From contig CAZXCK010000063.1 of NCBI GenBank assembly GCA_964639225.1, forward strand, positions 1-23,893: 23,893 bases of DNA. Direction: 5' to 3'. Source of the DNA: CAZXCK01 sp964639225. GTDB lineage: Bacteria; Chloroflexota; Anaerolineae; Aggregatilineales; Phototrophicaceae. The translations under genes and the position numbers were made by a program. Position 1 is the stretch's first letter, and each line of letters starts with the position of its first letter. Below the pieces are notes generated by a model. That model worked only from the letters and a program-made list of their open reading frames with translations. It did no database searches and was not told the DNA's origin. This document shows, one piece after another, positions 6,019 to 13,794 of this stretch.

Positions 6019-7890
6019 TGGGGTGGTGGCCGGACGTTGCTGGTAGGTGATGGGCAGCGAAAAACTGAAGCGGCTGCCCCGTCCGGGTTCGCTCTCCACC
6101 CAGATGCGACCCCCGTGCTGCTCGACAATTGACTTGGCGATAGCCAGACCCAGCCCGGTCCCCTCGACGCTGGTGCGCTCGGTGCCAGGGACGCGGTAGA
6201 AGCGGTCGAACAGGTGCGGCAGATCACTCTGACGGATGCCGGGGCCGCTGTCCTGGACGTGGATGATGATCTGGTCCTCGCTGCGCTGCGCCAGCAGCAG
6301 AATTTCGCCGCCCGGCTGCGTGTATTTGATGGCGTTGGACAGCAGATTGTCGATGACGCGCTGAATCTGGCGCGGGTCGAACGTCACCAGCACGTTGCCC
6401 ATCTCGATCATCAGCCTCAGGCGAATCTGCCGGTCGTGGGCCGAAAGCTCGAACTCGCGCACCATCCGGTGCAGAAAAGGGTGAATGGGACGTGTCTCGC
6501 ACACCAGCGTGGTCTCGCTGCTGAGACGCGCCATATTGAGCAGATCGTTGATAAGATCGCGCATCTGCTCCACATTGGCGTCGATGCGGTCCAGGTAGGT
6601 GAGGGCCAGCTTGGGGTCCTGGATGCCGTGCCGCCGCAGCAGTTGCGCCGACAGACTGATGCTGCTGAGTGGGTTCTTCAGGTCGTGCGAGGTGGTGCTC
6701 ATCAGCTCGTCTTTCATACGAGACAGCTTCTCGAAGTACTCGCGCTCCTGCTCGCGCAGCGCCTCCAGTTGGGCGCTCTGCTGCTGGTACTTGAGCGCCT
6801 CGCGACGCGCATTCTCCGCCTGGTAGCGAACCTCCAGGCTGCGCATTTTGTCGTGGCTGCGCTCGTTTATCATGTCCTCGCGGGCTTTGTGGAACGCTTC
6901 AAAATGCTCCAGCGCCTGCGCGAAGTCGCCGCGTGCCTTGTGGATGCGCGCCAGCGCCTCGTTGCATTCGGCGATAGGGCGCGGCTCGCGGTGGAGCCGG
7001 GCCAGCCGCAGTGCCTCCTGCAGATAGCTGATCGCCTGCTGGTAATCCCGCTGCTTTTCGTAGGTCTGGCCGATGGATTGCAGATTGTGCGTAGCATTGG
7101 AGACCAGCCCCAGGTGATGGTTGATCTGCCAGGCTTCCTGCATGTAGGCCAGCGCCTCGCGATACTCACCCATGAGCGCCAGCGTCTCGCCGATGCCGCC
7201 CAGCGCCAGCGCCTGCCCGGCGCGGTCGTGAATGTCACGGAAAATGTCCAGGCTCAGCGTGTCGTATTCCAGGGCTTCCGGGTAGCGGTGCAGTTCCGCG
7301 TAATAGGTGCTGATGTTGTGCAGCAGCACAGCCTCGCCGTAGCGATTGCCGATCTCGCGGTCGATTTGCAGACTCTGGTCGAAGTAATGCAGGGCGCGCT
7401 GCGTTTCGCCGGCGCTGGCGTAAGCTACACCGATATGGTTGTAGGCTTCCGCTTCGCCAAAACGATCGTTCACCTGCTGGTAGAGGCGCAGCTCTTCAAA
7501 GAGGTCGGTCACGGCGACATCGTAGCGCCCCAACCGGGTGTAGGTGATACCGATGACACTCAACGCTCGCGCCAGCCCGCGCTGGTAGTTAAGTTCCTGG
7601 CACAAACTCCGCGCTTCCTGGGCTTTGCCCAGCGCCAGGTCGTGCTGGGCGCGCCGCAGATGCAGGCGCGCCATCGCCAACAGGCTGTCGGCCACCCCGC
7701 GCTGGTAGGGTGTCTCGGCATATTCTCCGGAATAGCACAGGCGAAAAGCCTCTTCGGCCAGCGTCATACCGCGCTCGATATCGCGTCGGTGCAAGGCCCA
7801 GGCCAGCGCATTCATACAGTCGATACGTTCCTGGCGTGTGGAGGCGGTGGCGAGTCGGTTCTCTAGTGATTGAATATCTTCCAGGGTCAT
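6007..7890 (-). CDS. Cytosolic sensor histidine kinase with TPR array
   Basis: A two-component kinase of about 627 residues with no membrane span. From the ATG at 7890, residues ~60-340 are consecutive TPRs (motifs such as AEAYNHIGVAYASAGETQRA and ALGGIGETLALMGEYREA), residues ~355-395 a coiled coil, and the rest a HisKA plus HATPase_c core. His402 in TTSHDLKNP is the phospho-acceptor. The N box is DNLLSNAIKY, G1 is DSGPG (547-551) and G2 is GTGLGLA (577-583), so it looks active. TPR-fused kinases usually sense through a bound peptide or partner protein; the signal here is unknown. No response regulator lies in the window. The frame stays open to 8013, but that ATG falls inside a promoter-like sequence. 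Neither the ATG at 7890 nor the GTG at 7899 has a strong ribosome site. Confidence 0.92.
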   Translation of the reverse strand: MTLEDIQSLENRLATASTRQERIDCMNALAWALHRRDIERGMTLAEEAFRLCYSGEYAETPYQRGVADSLLAMARLHLRRAQHDLALGKAQEARSLCQELNYQRGLARALSVIGITYTRLGRYDVAVTDLFEELRLYQQVNDRFGEAEAYNHIGVAYASAGETQRALHYFDQSLQIDREIGNRYGEAVLLHNISTYYAELHRYPEALEYDTLSLDIFRDIHDRAGQALALGGIGETLALMGEYREALAYMQEAWQINHHLGLVSNATHNLQSIGQTYEKQRDYQQAISYLQEALRLARLHREPRPIAECNEALARIHKARGDFAQALEHFEAFHKAREDMINERSHDKMRSLEVRYQAENARREALKYQQQSAQLEALREQEREYFEKLSRMKDELMSTTSHDLKNPLSSISLSAQLLRRHGIQDPKLALTYLDRIDANVEQMRDLINDLLNMARLSSETTLVCETRPIHPFLHRMVREFELSAHDRQIRLRLMIEMGNVLVTFDPRQIQRVIDNLLSNAIKYTQPGGEILLLAQRSEDQIIIHVQDSGPGIRQSDLPHLFDRFYRVPGTERTSVEGTGLGLAIAKSIVEQHGGRIWVESEPGRGSRFSFSLPITYQQRPATTPGAL

Positions 7891-7998
7891 GATGGCCACA
7901 CTACGGCGAGAATAGACATGCACTAAATCGAGCCAGATGCAAAACTCGCACCTGACCCGGACTGGCAACTCAATGACTTTAATAGCAGATATACATTT

Positions 7999-8026
7999 TA
8001 CATAGCATAACATGAGTAAGATTCAA
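7999..8026 (-). promoter_or_regulatory. Putative promoter of the histidine kinase
   Basis: On the minus strand TTGAAT (8021-8026), a 16-bp spacer and TATGTA (7999-8004) in an AT-rich island. It gives a leader of about 100 nt and argues against initiation at the ATG at 8013. Confidence 0.4.
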
Positions 8027-8065
8027 ACGCGAATCCAACCAGAGGAATTTACGATTTGTCCAAAT

Positions 8066-8096
8066 AAAAACTCGCCCGCGTGGCAGCGGACGAGTT
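8066..8096 (-). terminator. Intrinsic terminator of the small Cys4 gene
   Basis: On the minus strand a stem of CTCGTCCGC pairing with GCGGGCGAG (8071-8094, one mismatch, extended by two A-T pairs) is followed by TTTTTATTT (8062-8070). It lies about 95 nt past the stop codon at 8190. Confidence 0.8.
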
Positions 8097-8189
8097 CACG
8101 GTATCGTCTGGTCAGTCGGAATGAGAGGCCGGTTTAAGGGTATCAGTGCCGGTATGGCAGCCGGCGCTGCGTCCTGCCTGGTTTTATTA

Positions 8190-8462
8190 CTATTCTTCTT
8201 CGCGGTACATGGGCACCGGGAAATCGACGAAGTACGCCCAGCCCTCACGAGCCATCAGCGTGCGCTGCTCTTCGTCAAGTGTCATCATGACTTCGTGGCC
8301 ATGACTGTGCATCTCGATGGTCAGCAGCTCGCTGCCGTCGTCTTCGATCTCTTCGAAGCAGCGGCGCTCATAACCCATCGGCTCCATCAGGAACTTGCCA
8401 AAACAACGTTCGCAAAAAGCCAGTGTGGCGGGGCAGTGGTCCCGATTGATCTTGACTCGCAT
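8190..8462 (-). CDS. Small protein with four-cysteine motif, function unknown
   Basis: A 90-residue soluble protein starting at ATG 8462, chosen because AGGAG lies 8 nt upstream; an ATG at 8489 would add nine residues without a ribosome site. Cys10, Cys17, Cys20 and Cys35 form C-x6-C-x2-C-x14-C. The rest is acidic, with a Met/His-rich middle (IEMHSHGHEVMM) and a C-terminal FVDFPVPMYREEE. The four cysteines suggest a zinc or Fe-S site, but the spacing is not the classic CxxCxxCxxxC ferredoxin pattern, so I make no firm call. It is monocistronic: its own promoter candidate lies upstream and a clear terminator downstream. Confidence 0.82.
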   Translation of the reverse strand: MRVKINRDHCPATLAFCERCFGKFLMEPMGYERRCFEEIEDDGSELLTIEMHSHGHEVMMTLDEEQRTLMAREGWAYFVDFPVPMYREEE

Positions 8463-8486
8463 GACAGCCTCTCCTGCTACAACTTG

Positions 8487-8515
8487 CATCTAGAATTATA
8501 TTGCCACGAAGTCAA
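8487..8515 (-). promoter_or_regulatory. Putative promoter of the small Cys4 gene
   Basis: On the minus strand TTGACT (8510-8515), a 17-bp spacer and TAGATG (8487-8492). A perfect TATAAT (8495-8500) also lies here but is too close to TTGACT to pair with it, so the exact -10 is uncertain. Confidence 0.35.
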
Positions 8516-8564
8516 TTGAGGCTGTAGTAGATAATGTCATCTCATAATAATGACAGGCCTGCGC

Positions 8565-8593
8565 AAAAAAGGGCACATTATCATAATGTGCCC
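8565..8593 (-). terminator. Strong intrinsic terminator of the SdrD-like pair
   Basis: GGGCACATTAT (8571-8581) and ATAATGTGCCC (8583-8593) form a perfect 11-bp inverted repeat around one base. On the minus strand it is followed by six Ts (8565-8570). It lies 48 nt after the stop codon at 8641. Confidence 0.9.
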
Positions 8594-8640
8594 TGTCACA
8601 GCATACACGGCGGCCCTAACCGGTGCGCGGAAACATGTGT

Positions 8641-9327
8641 TTACTCGTCGTCTGGCGGGATGGCCGGGCGGCGGAACTGGCCGGTATCGGTGGGCGGCAC
8701 GACAGGCATGGAGCCAGTGGTGCGCCGTTTGAACTGGCCGGTATCCGTCATCATGGTGGGCTGGGTCCGCTGGCGGAAGAACAGCGCGTAGATCAGCACA
8801 CCCAGCAGCAGCATGAGGATCACCGCCGCGCCCCCGCCCAGCACCGACACCACCACCCGCATGATGGCTTCGTCTCGGTCGATTTCGGTGTCGCTGGTGG
8901 TGCTGGTGGCGGCGCTGTCATCGCCTGTAGAACGCTGGCCGGCGAACTCGAACACGGTTGGCAGGCCGCTGCCAGTGATGGTGACGGTCATGTTGTCACC
9001 GGCGGTAGCGGTGAAATCGGCGCTGGTGACATTCATGGTGTACTGGCCGGGGGCCAGGTTCTGAAAGCAGATGACACCCTGCGCGCCGGTGGGCGAGTCA
9101 TCCAGCAGCGCGCTGGCGATGATAGCGCCCTGGTCGTCCAGCAGTTCCGCGCCCACCCCGCGCGTAATGAGCGGCTCGCCGGGGTCGCGCTGGCCGTTGC
9201 CGTTGCGATCCTCGAAGGCGCGCATGCAGAACTGACCGTCGTCTTCCTGGGCGACGGCAGGAACCGCCCAGGCGACACAGGCCGCCGTCAAAACCAGGAT
9301 TATCGCCAATCGTCGCAGCGTCATCAT
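8641..9327 (-). CDS. Exported SdrD-B-like protein with C-terminal anchor
   Basis: A 228-residue protein with an N-terminal signal peptide (basic MMTLRR, hydrophobic 8-26, AVAQ cleavage-like end), an SdrD/Cna-B-like beta domain (~33-130) opened by the Ca-loop-like motif EDRNGNGQRDPGE and containing LAPGQYTM, a Ser/Thr/Asp linker, and one membrane span at ~157-184. The cytoplasmic tail (185-228) repeats TDTGQF followed by Arg/Lys. It begins 21 nt after the stop of the upstream gene, which also has an SdrD-like domain and a C-terminal span, so the two probably form one operon and one envelope unit. GAGGA 7 nt upstream supports the first of two adjacent ATGs. Ligand and function are unknown. Confidence 0.88.
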   Translation of the reverse strand: MMTLRRLAIILVLTAACVAWAVPAVAQEDDGQFCMRAFEDRNGNGQRDPGEPLITRGVGAELLDDQGAIIASALLDDSPTGAQGVICFQNLAPGQYTMNVTSADFTATAGDNMTVTITGSGLPTVFEFAGQRSTGDDSAATSTTSDTEIDRDEAIMRVVVSVLGGGAAVILMLLLGVLIYALFFRQRTQPTMMTDTGQFKRRTTGSMPVVPPTDTGQFRRPAIPPDDE

Positions 9328-9348
9328 GCCTCAGTCCTCTGTATGTTG

Positions 9349-11064
9349 TTAGCTCCGGCGCAGCAGCAGCGACACGCCCAGCCCGCCGACCAGCGTCACG
9401 CCAGCCAGTGCGAACACAATCAGGCCGATGTTCTGCAGCAGATCGCTGCTGTCATCGTCGTCATCGACTGCTGGCTCATCTTCAGTCAGGTCTTCGATTT
9501 CAACGTCTGAGGGTGGCGGGGGCAGGGCTTCCACGCCAGCCGCCGCGCCGAAATTCACATTGAGCGTAGAGCCGGTCTGCAGGCGCAGCCGGAGCTGGTC
9601 GGGCGTGGTCAGGCCGTAACCGCTGGGCGCGGTGGCCACCGCCGTGTAATCGCCGGCTTCCAGGTCTTCGATGCAGTAGGCATCGCCGTCGTCAGCCGTG
9701 ACGATGGCTTCCAGCGTTTCGCCGTCACGCACCAGGCTGATGGTGCCGCCAGCCAGCGGCGGATCCGCCGCTTCGCGCACGCGGTTCTGGTTGGTGTCCT
9801 CGAACATGAACAAACACACCGCCGATACCCGCGAGGCCGGGTCCAGCGCGTCGCTGCTGCTGGCCATGGCTACCGGGGCCGGTGGAGCCGCAGTAGGCGG
9901 CACTGCGGGTTCGGCTGGCTCCGGCTGCGCGGAGTCCTCATCGTCTGCTGGTTCGCTGGCGGGATCGTCACCGCTAGCGGGTTCGTCCGCCGCTTCAGAG
10001 TCTCCGTTCGTGGAGTCATCGGTATCCGGTTCATCCGCCGCTTCAGAGTCTCCGTTCGTGGAGTCATCGGTATCCGGTTCGTCCGCTGGTTCCTCGGAGT
10101 CGCCGTCATCCGCTGCTGCTTCCGCGCCAGCGCCGCCAGCCTCGCGGATAATCAGCCGCTGGCCCACCTGCAAAATGCGACCATCACTCAGATTGTTAAG
10201 TTCCAGAATGTCCGATCTGGGTACGCCGTAAGCAACGGCGATAGCGAACAGCGTATGGCCTTCCTGCACGGTGTGGACGATGGAGCCGTCATCCTGAGGG
10301 GGCTGCGGCTGCACAAACGAAGCGACCGGCGGTGGCGGCGGCACCGGGGTGTTGGCCGGGTCGCTGCCTTCGCCGTTATCGGAGTCCGCGCCAGGGACCG
10401 AGCCGCCCTCGCCGCCCACGACCAGCGAAGCGTCGTCCCAGTAGACGCCGTTGGGGTTGCTGGGATACTGCTGCGTGGCGTACAGGAAAATCGTCACCGA
10501 CGTGCCGGTAGCGGTGGCGCTGGCGGTGAGCTGCGTAAACGCATTGACCGTGTTCGTCGCCCAGCCAGACCACACCACGCTGCTGTCAAACGGGTTGGTC
10601 CCGCCGCCAGGGTGAATACCGACGCGGGCGCGGGCGTTAGGTCCGGCATCCAGATTCAGGTTCATGCGCACCCAGGCGCTGCCAACAACGTTAGCGCCTT
10701 CGGGCACGCTCACCGTCTGGTAGATAGCGGCGGTGAAGGTGGCGTCGCCCCGGTCGAGGTTCATCGAGCGTCCGCCGGACCGTACAAAGCCGCTGCCCAT
10801 GTGCGGGAAGCCGTTGGGCAGGCGGTTCTCCCAGCTTTCACTGCGCGAAGGGTTGTACCAGCCGCTCCAGCCGGGCGGCGCGTTGAACGTCGTGTTGCCG
10901 TCACCGTCGTCGGTGCCGACGGCGACCTGCTGCCAGCCGGATTCCTGTTCAAAGCCGGGGTTTGTTAACAGATTTTCCTGCGCATGCGCCTGTGGCATAT
11001 GAATACCAGCAACCAGCGATGCGAACAGCAGCATGATGACTGTGAGCAGCCTTTTATCAGGCAT
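9349..11064 (-). CDS. Exported modular protein: LysM, SdrD-like domain, C-terminal anchor
   Basis: A 571-residue envelope protein. Residues 1-29 are a signal peptide ending AHAQ. Residues ~30-218 are a carbohydrate-binding-like beta sandwich starting LLTNPGFEQ and ending GVYWDDASLVV, typical of CBM4/9-type folds. A Pro-rich linker leads to a LysM domain (~263-306, HTVQEGHTLFAIAVAYGV and VGQRLIIRE), which in known families binds peptidoglycan or chitin-like glycans. Residues ~315-400 are an acidic low-complexity linker with a 16-residue tandem repeat. Residues ~416-507 are an SdrD-like domain (FEDTNQNRVREAADPPLAG), followed by an acidic stretch and a terminal span (~544-567) with LLLRRS. First gene of a pair with 8641-9327; a consensus promoter lies upstream. 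The precise role is unknown. Confidence 0.9.
   Translation of the reverse strand: MPDKRLLTVIMLLFASLVAGIHMPQAHAQENLLTNPGFEQESGWQQVAVGTDDGDGNTTFNAPPGWSGWYNPSRSESWENRLPNGFPHMGSGFVRSGGRSMNLDRGDATFTAAIYQTVSVPEGANVVGSAWVRMNLNLDAGPNARARVGIHPGGGTNPFDSSVVWSGWATNTVNAFTQLTASATATGTSVTIFLYATQQYPSNPNGVYWDDASLVVGGEGGSVPGADSDNGEGSDPANTPVPPPPPVASFVQPQPPQDDGSIVHTVQEGHTLFAIAVAYGVPRSDILELNNLSDGRILQVGQRLIIREAGGAGAEAAADDGDSEEPADEPDTDDSTNGDSEAADEPDTDDSTNGDSEAADEPASGDDPASEPADDEDSAQPEPAEPAVPPTAAPPAPVAMASSSDALDPASRVSAVCLFMFEDTNQNRVREAADPPLAGGTISLVRDGETLEAIVTADDGDAYCIEDLEAGDYTAVATAPSGYGLTTPDQLRLRLQTGSTLNVNFGAAAGVEALPPPPSDVEIEDLTEDEPAVDDDDDSSDLLQNIGLIVFALAGVTLVGGLGVSLLLRRS
9981..10089 (-). repeat. 48-bp tandem repeat in the LysM protein linker
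   Basis: Two full copies start at 9981 and 10029, and a 13-bp third partial copy at 10077. Each encodes the 16-residue unit DEPDTDDSTNGDSEAA. The full copies differ by very few bases, which points to recent slippage or unequal crossover in a linker. Confidence 0.92.
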
Positions 11065-11154
11065 GGGGCACTTTCCACTCTACAACTGAACTGAACGGCC
11101 AGAATCGATTTTCTCACGCAGATCACAACCGATTTCAGCCAGGATTAAGGCAGG

Positions 11155-11185
11155 ATTATAACATGAGCGGGGTAAAGGGTGTCAA
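11155..11185 (-). promoter_or_regulatory. Consensus promoter of the LysM/SdrD operon
   Basis: On the minus strand a perfect TTGACA (11180-11185), a 19-bp spacer and a perfect TATAAT (11155-11160) preceded by TGT, an extended -10. Predicted start near 11148, leader about 84 nt. The spacer is longer than the usual 17, which the extended -10 can offset. Confidence 0.7.
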
Positions 11186-11189
11186 CGGT

Positions 11190-11240
11190 GACGGCGGGCG
11201 CGTAGGGTGAACGTCGCTCGCTGGCGCGCCCGCCGCCGTC
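11190..11240 (-). terminator. GC-rich hairpin after the TolB-like gene
   Basis: GACGGCGGGCGCG (11190-11202) pairs with the arm at 11225-11240 (CGCGCCCGCC then GCCGTC) with a 3-nt bulge. It lies just after the stop at 11255 and ends 5 bp before the -35 of the next promoter. There is no T-run. Confidence 0.5.
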
Positions 11241-11254
11241 GCTGGTGGAAAATC

Positions 11255-12226
11255 CTAGTCGGCGTCCGGGGCCAGAGGCCGCCACACCGGGAACAGGTCG
11301 TCATGGTCGCCATCGGTGATGCGCCGCACGTTGCTCCCGTCGGCGTCCATCACGTAGATGTTCCAGCGGCCCTCTTCGTTGGAGATATAAGCGATCTGCT
11401 GGCCGTCGGCACTGTGGGCGGCGCCGCCGCTGAACACATCGTCCGGGCCGAAGCGGCGCTGGTCGCTGCCGTCCGGGTTCATCAGGAACAGGTCGAGCTG
11501 GCCGGTGGTCAGCGAGACATCACGCTCGGAGACGAACAGCAGCGTCTCGCCGTCCAGCGACCACACCGGGCGCAGATCGTTGCCGGTCGAGTCCGTGAGC
11601 TGCTGCATGTTCTCGCCGTCAGGGTCGATGGCGTAGATGTTCTCGACGCCGTCGCGGTCACTGCTGAAGGTGATGCGCGTGCCGTCCGGCGACCACGACA
11701 GGAACCAGTCCCGGCCCGGATGGCTGGTCAGGCGGCGCTGGTCGCTGCCGTCAGCACCGGCGACATAAATCTCCAGGTTGAGGTCGCGCAGTGAGGCCCA
11801 GCCCAGGCGCTGCCGGTCCGGACTCCAGGCGGGGTCCCAGTCCAGCCGCCCGGCCAGAAACACCGACATCACCGCCTCGGTGATGCCCAGCGTGCGCAGC
11901 TCGGAGCCGTCCGGGCGCACCTGCCCCGGCCCCATCTCGCCGGCGCGGCTGGTGAGAAAGTTGAGCATATCACCGCTGAAGGACCAGCTTGGGAAATAAT
12001 CGTGGACGTCGTCGCCAGGGATCGTCAGGCTGACGATCTGGCCCTGGGCGTCGATCAGGTACAGTTCCCATTTGCCGCTGCGATTGGACATAAAGGCCAG
12101 TTCGCCGCTGGGTGTGCCAGCCGGTATAGGATTCCCCTGCATCTGCTGCCAGACAAAAAAGCCGCCCAGCGCCAGCAGAGCCGCCAGCGCCAGCCCGCCC
12201 ACAATCAGCAGTCCACGTTTGCTCAT
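11255..12226 (-). CDS. Membrane-anchored TolB-like beta-propeller protein
   Basis: A 323-residue protein with an N-terminal uncleaved-looking anchor (~5-26, after MSKRG), then a PD40/TolB-type propeller outside the membrane. About five blades are visible, each with a strand pair ending in patterns such as WELYLIDAQG, DWFLSWSPDGTRITFSSDRDG, NIYAIDPDGENMQQLT, DLFLMNPDGSDQRRF and WNIYVMDADGSNVRRIT. The DPDG/NPDG turns are typical of TolB C-terminal repeats. True TolB needs the Pal/Tol system and a periplasmic N-domain, which are absent, so I would not name it tolB. GAGGGGA 6 nt upstream supports the ATG. Monocistronic and divergent from the SH3b gene. Probably a protein- or ligand-binding platform in the envelope. 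Confidence 0.88.
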   Translation of the reverse strand: MSKRGLLIVGGLALAALLALGGFFVWQQMQGNPIPAGTPSGELAFMSNRSGKWELYLIDAQGQIVSLTIPGDDVHDYFPSWSFSGDMLNFLTSRAGEMGPGQVRPDGSELRTLGITEAVMSVFLAGRLDWDPAWSPDRQRLGWASLRDLNLEIYVAGADGSDQRRLTSHPGRDWFLSWSPDGTRITFSSDRDGVENIYAIDPDGENMQQLTDSTGNDLRPVWSLDGETLLFVSERDVSLTTGQLDLFLMNPDGSDQRRFGPDDVFSGGAAHSADGQQIAYISNEEGRWNIYVMDADGSNVRRITDGDHDDLFPVWRPLAPDAD

Positions 12227-12574
12227 AACAAGTCCCCTCGAATCTGATTCCCCGATGTTTTAATGAAACACAAACGCCTTAGAAGCGTCGCGCGGGCGAA
12301 TAAACGCTCCATGAGAAAGCCACTACACTGGCAGGGAACACACACAAACGTAAGTTGTCCCATTCACGCAGTTGATGGGACCCCGAAGGTCATAAAAGGT
12401 CCATAAGGGGCGATCTGTAGCTGTTTTAACGATATTCTAACCTCAGCGTAGGCTGCGCGTGGGATGTGAAGCGCCGGGGAGTCATCCAGCGCGAATTATT
12501 CTGTCGTACAATTAAAATAACCACACTAACAGAAGTTTGTATCACATCGAAGTTCACACGAAGGAGACGGCGAC
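12227..12574. other. Divergent intergenic region, 348 bp
   Basis: Lies between the TolB-like gene (minus) and the SH3b gene (plus) and holds no supportable ORF. It should contain both promoters, but neither stands out; TAAAAT near 12510 is a weak plus-strand -10. Two adjacent direct repeats, AAGGTCATAA (12386-12395) and AAGGTCCATAA (12396-12406), sit mid-region and could be a regulator site. AAGGAG ahead of the SH3b ATG is clear. Confidence 0.5.
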
Positions 12575-13645
12575 ATGAAACGCCTCGTATTTGTCTTAGC
12601 ACTGATTAGCATCATGTTTTCCGGGGTGGCGATTTTCCAGGTCAGGGCACAGACCGGGGCGACAGCCGTTGTAACCGCGTATTTCCTCAACGTGCGCGAC
12701 TACCCGGACCCCGACGCCGGGCAGGTCATCGCCCGCATCGAGCGCGGCCAGGTCTATAACGTCATGGCGCGCAGCAGCTTCAACAACTGGTGGCAGCTTC
12801 AACTGCTCGACGGGCGTCTGGGCTGGGTGAACGGAGTCTACATCGCCGTTTATAACGCGCATCTGGTGCCGACCATCAACCCCGGCCAGCCGCCGATCCA
12901 CGCGCCAGCCCAGGGCACAGTGACCACCGGACGCCTCAACGTGCGCGACATTCCCAACCCGTACACCGGCGCCATCATCCACACCGTCAGCAACGGCGAC
13001 GTGTTCCCGGTCATCGGGCGCAACGCCAACAGCAGTTGGTGGCAGCTCCGCCTGACGGATGGCCGCACCGGCTGGGTGAATGGCCGCTACCTGAGCGTGT
13101 CGAACCCGGCGGCGGTCCCACAGACCGACACAACCGTTCCCACGCCGCCAGTCCAGCCGCCAGCGGCCACCGGCACGGTGACGGCATGGTTCCTCAACGT
13201 GCGCACCTACCCCGACCCGAACATCGGCCAGATCATCGGCGTCATCGGGCGCGACGAGCAGTACCCGGTCATCGGGCGCACGCCGACCATGAGCTGGTGG
13301 CAGATTCGCCTGACGGATGGCCGCGCCGGCTGGGTGTCTGACCGCTACCTGAGCGTGGTGAACTACCAGACCGTGCCGGTCGTCACGCCCGACGGCTCTG
13401 TCGTCCCGCCGCCGGTGGTGGCCACTGGCACCGTGACGACGTTCTTCCTCAACGTGCGCACGCTGCCCAATCCGTTTACCGGGCAGGCTTTTGAGGTGGT
13501 CAGCATGGGGCAGGTGCTGCCGGTCATCGGACGCCTTGCAGATAACAGTTGGTGGCAGGTTCGCCTGCCGGATGGCCGCACCGGCTGGGTTTGGGGCTTC
13601 TACCTGAACGTGACCAACGGCAATTCAGTGCCGGTTACGCTGTAA
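12575..13645 (+). CDS. Secreted protein with four bacterial SH3 domains
   Basis: A 356-residue exported protein: signal peptide (MKRLVFVLAL onward, cleavage near VRAQ at 23-26) and four SH3b domains at about 31-93, 113-176, 199-262 and 283-347. Each has the same core: a FLNVR or RLNVR strand, a hydrophobic I.GR-type strand, SWWQ or NWWQ, and DGR.GWV. Linkers are Pro/Thr-rich. SH3b domains in secreted bacterial proteins usually bind peptidoglycan cross-bridges or wall polymers. There is no enzyme domain or membrane anchor, so this is a pure binding or adaptor protein. AAGGAG 8 nt upstream supports the ATG. A strong terminator follows, so it appears monocistronic. Confidence 0.93.
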   Translation: MKRLVFVLALISIMFSGVAIFQVRAQTGATAVVTAYFLNVRDYPDPDAGQVIARIERGQVYNVMARSSFNNWWQLQLLDGRLGWVNGVYIAVYNAHLVPTINPGQPPIHAPAQGTVTTGRLNVRDIPNPYTGAIIHTVSNGDVFPVIGRNANSSWWQLRLTDGRTGWVNGRYLSVSNPAAVPQTDTTVPTPPVQPPAATGTVTAWFLNVRTYPDPNIGQIIGVIGRDEQYPVIGRTPTMSWWQIRLTDGRAGWVSDRYLSVVNYQTVPVVTPDGSVVPPPVVATGTVTTFFLNVRTLPNPFTGQAFEVVSMGQVLPVIGRLADNSWWQVRLPDGRTGWVWGFYLNVTNGNSVPVTL

Positions 13646-13684
13646 TATCCTCGCGCCGCGCTTCACAGCTTCGCCGTCAAACAG

Positions 13685-13711
13685 GCCCGGACGAGGAGTG
13701 TCCGGGCTTTT
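13685..13711 (+). terminator. Intrinsic terminator of the SH3b gene
   Basis: GCCCGGAC (13685-13692) and GTCCGGGC (13700-13707) form a perfect 8-bp stem with a 7-nt loop, followed by TTTT. It is 40 nt past the stop codon. Confidence 0.88.
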
Positions 13712-13794
13712 CGTGCGCAGGCCAGGCGAGTAAGATAAGCGCGGCGGGCATCCCATGCGGGCTGCTCGCCGCCTGACCGCGCAAGAGAAAGCAG

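Noticed and set aside
6214..7866. 550-residue plus-strand ORF opposite the histidine kinase
   Set aside because: Antisense shadow. The minus frame carries full H, N, G1 and G2 boxes and TPRs.
7891..8013. Upstream extension of the histidine kinase to the ATG at 8013
   Set aside because: The added 41 residues are Cys/Val-rich without family likeness, and the ATG lies within a promoter-like region.
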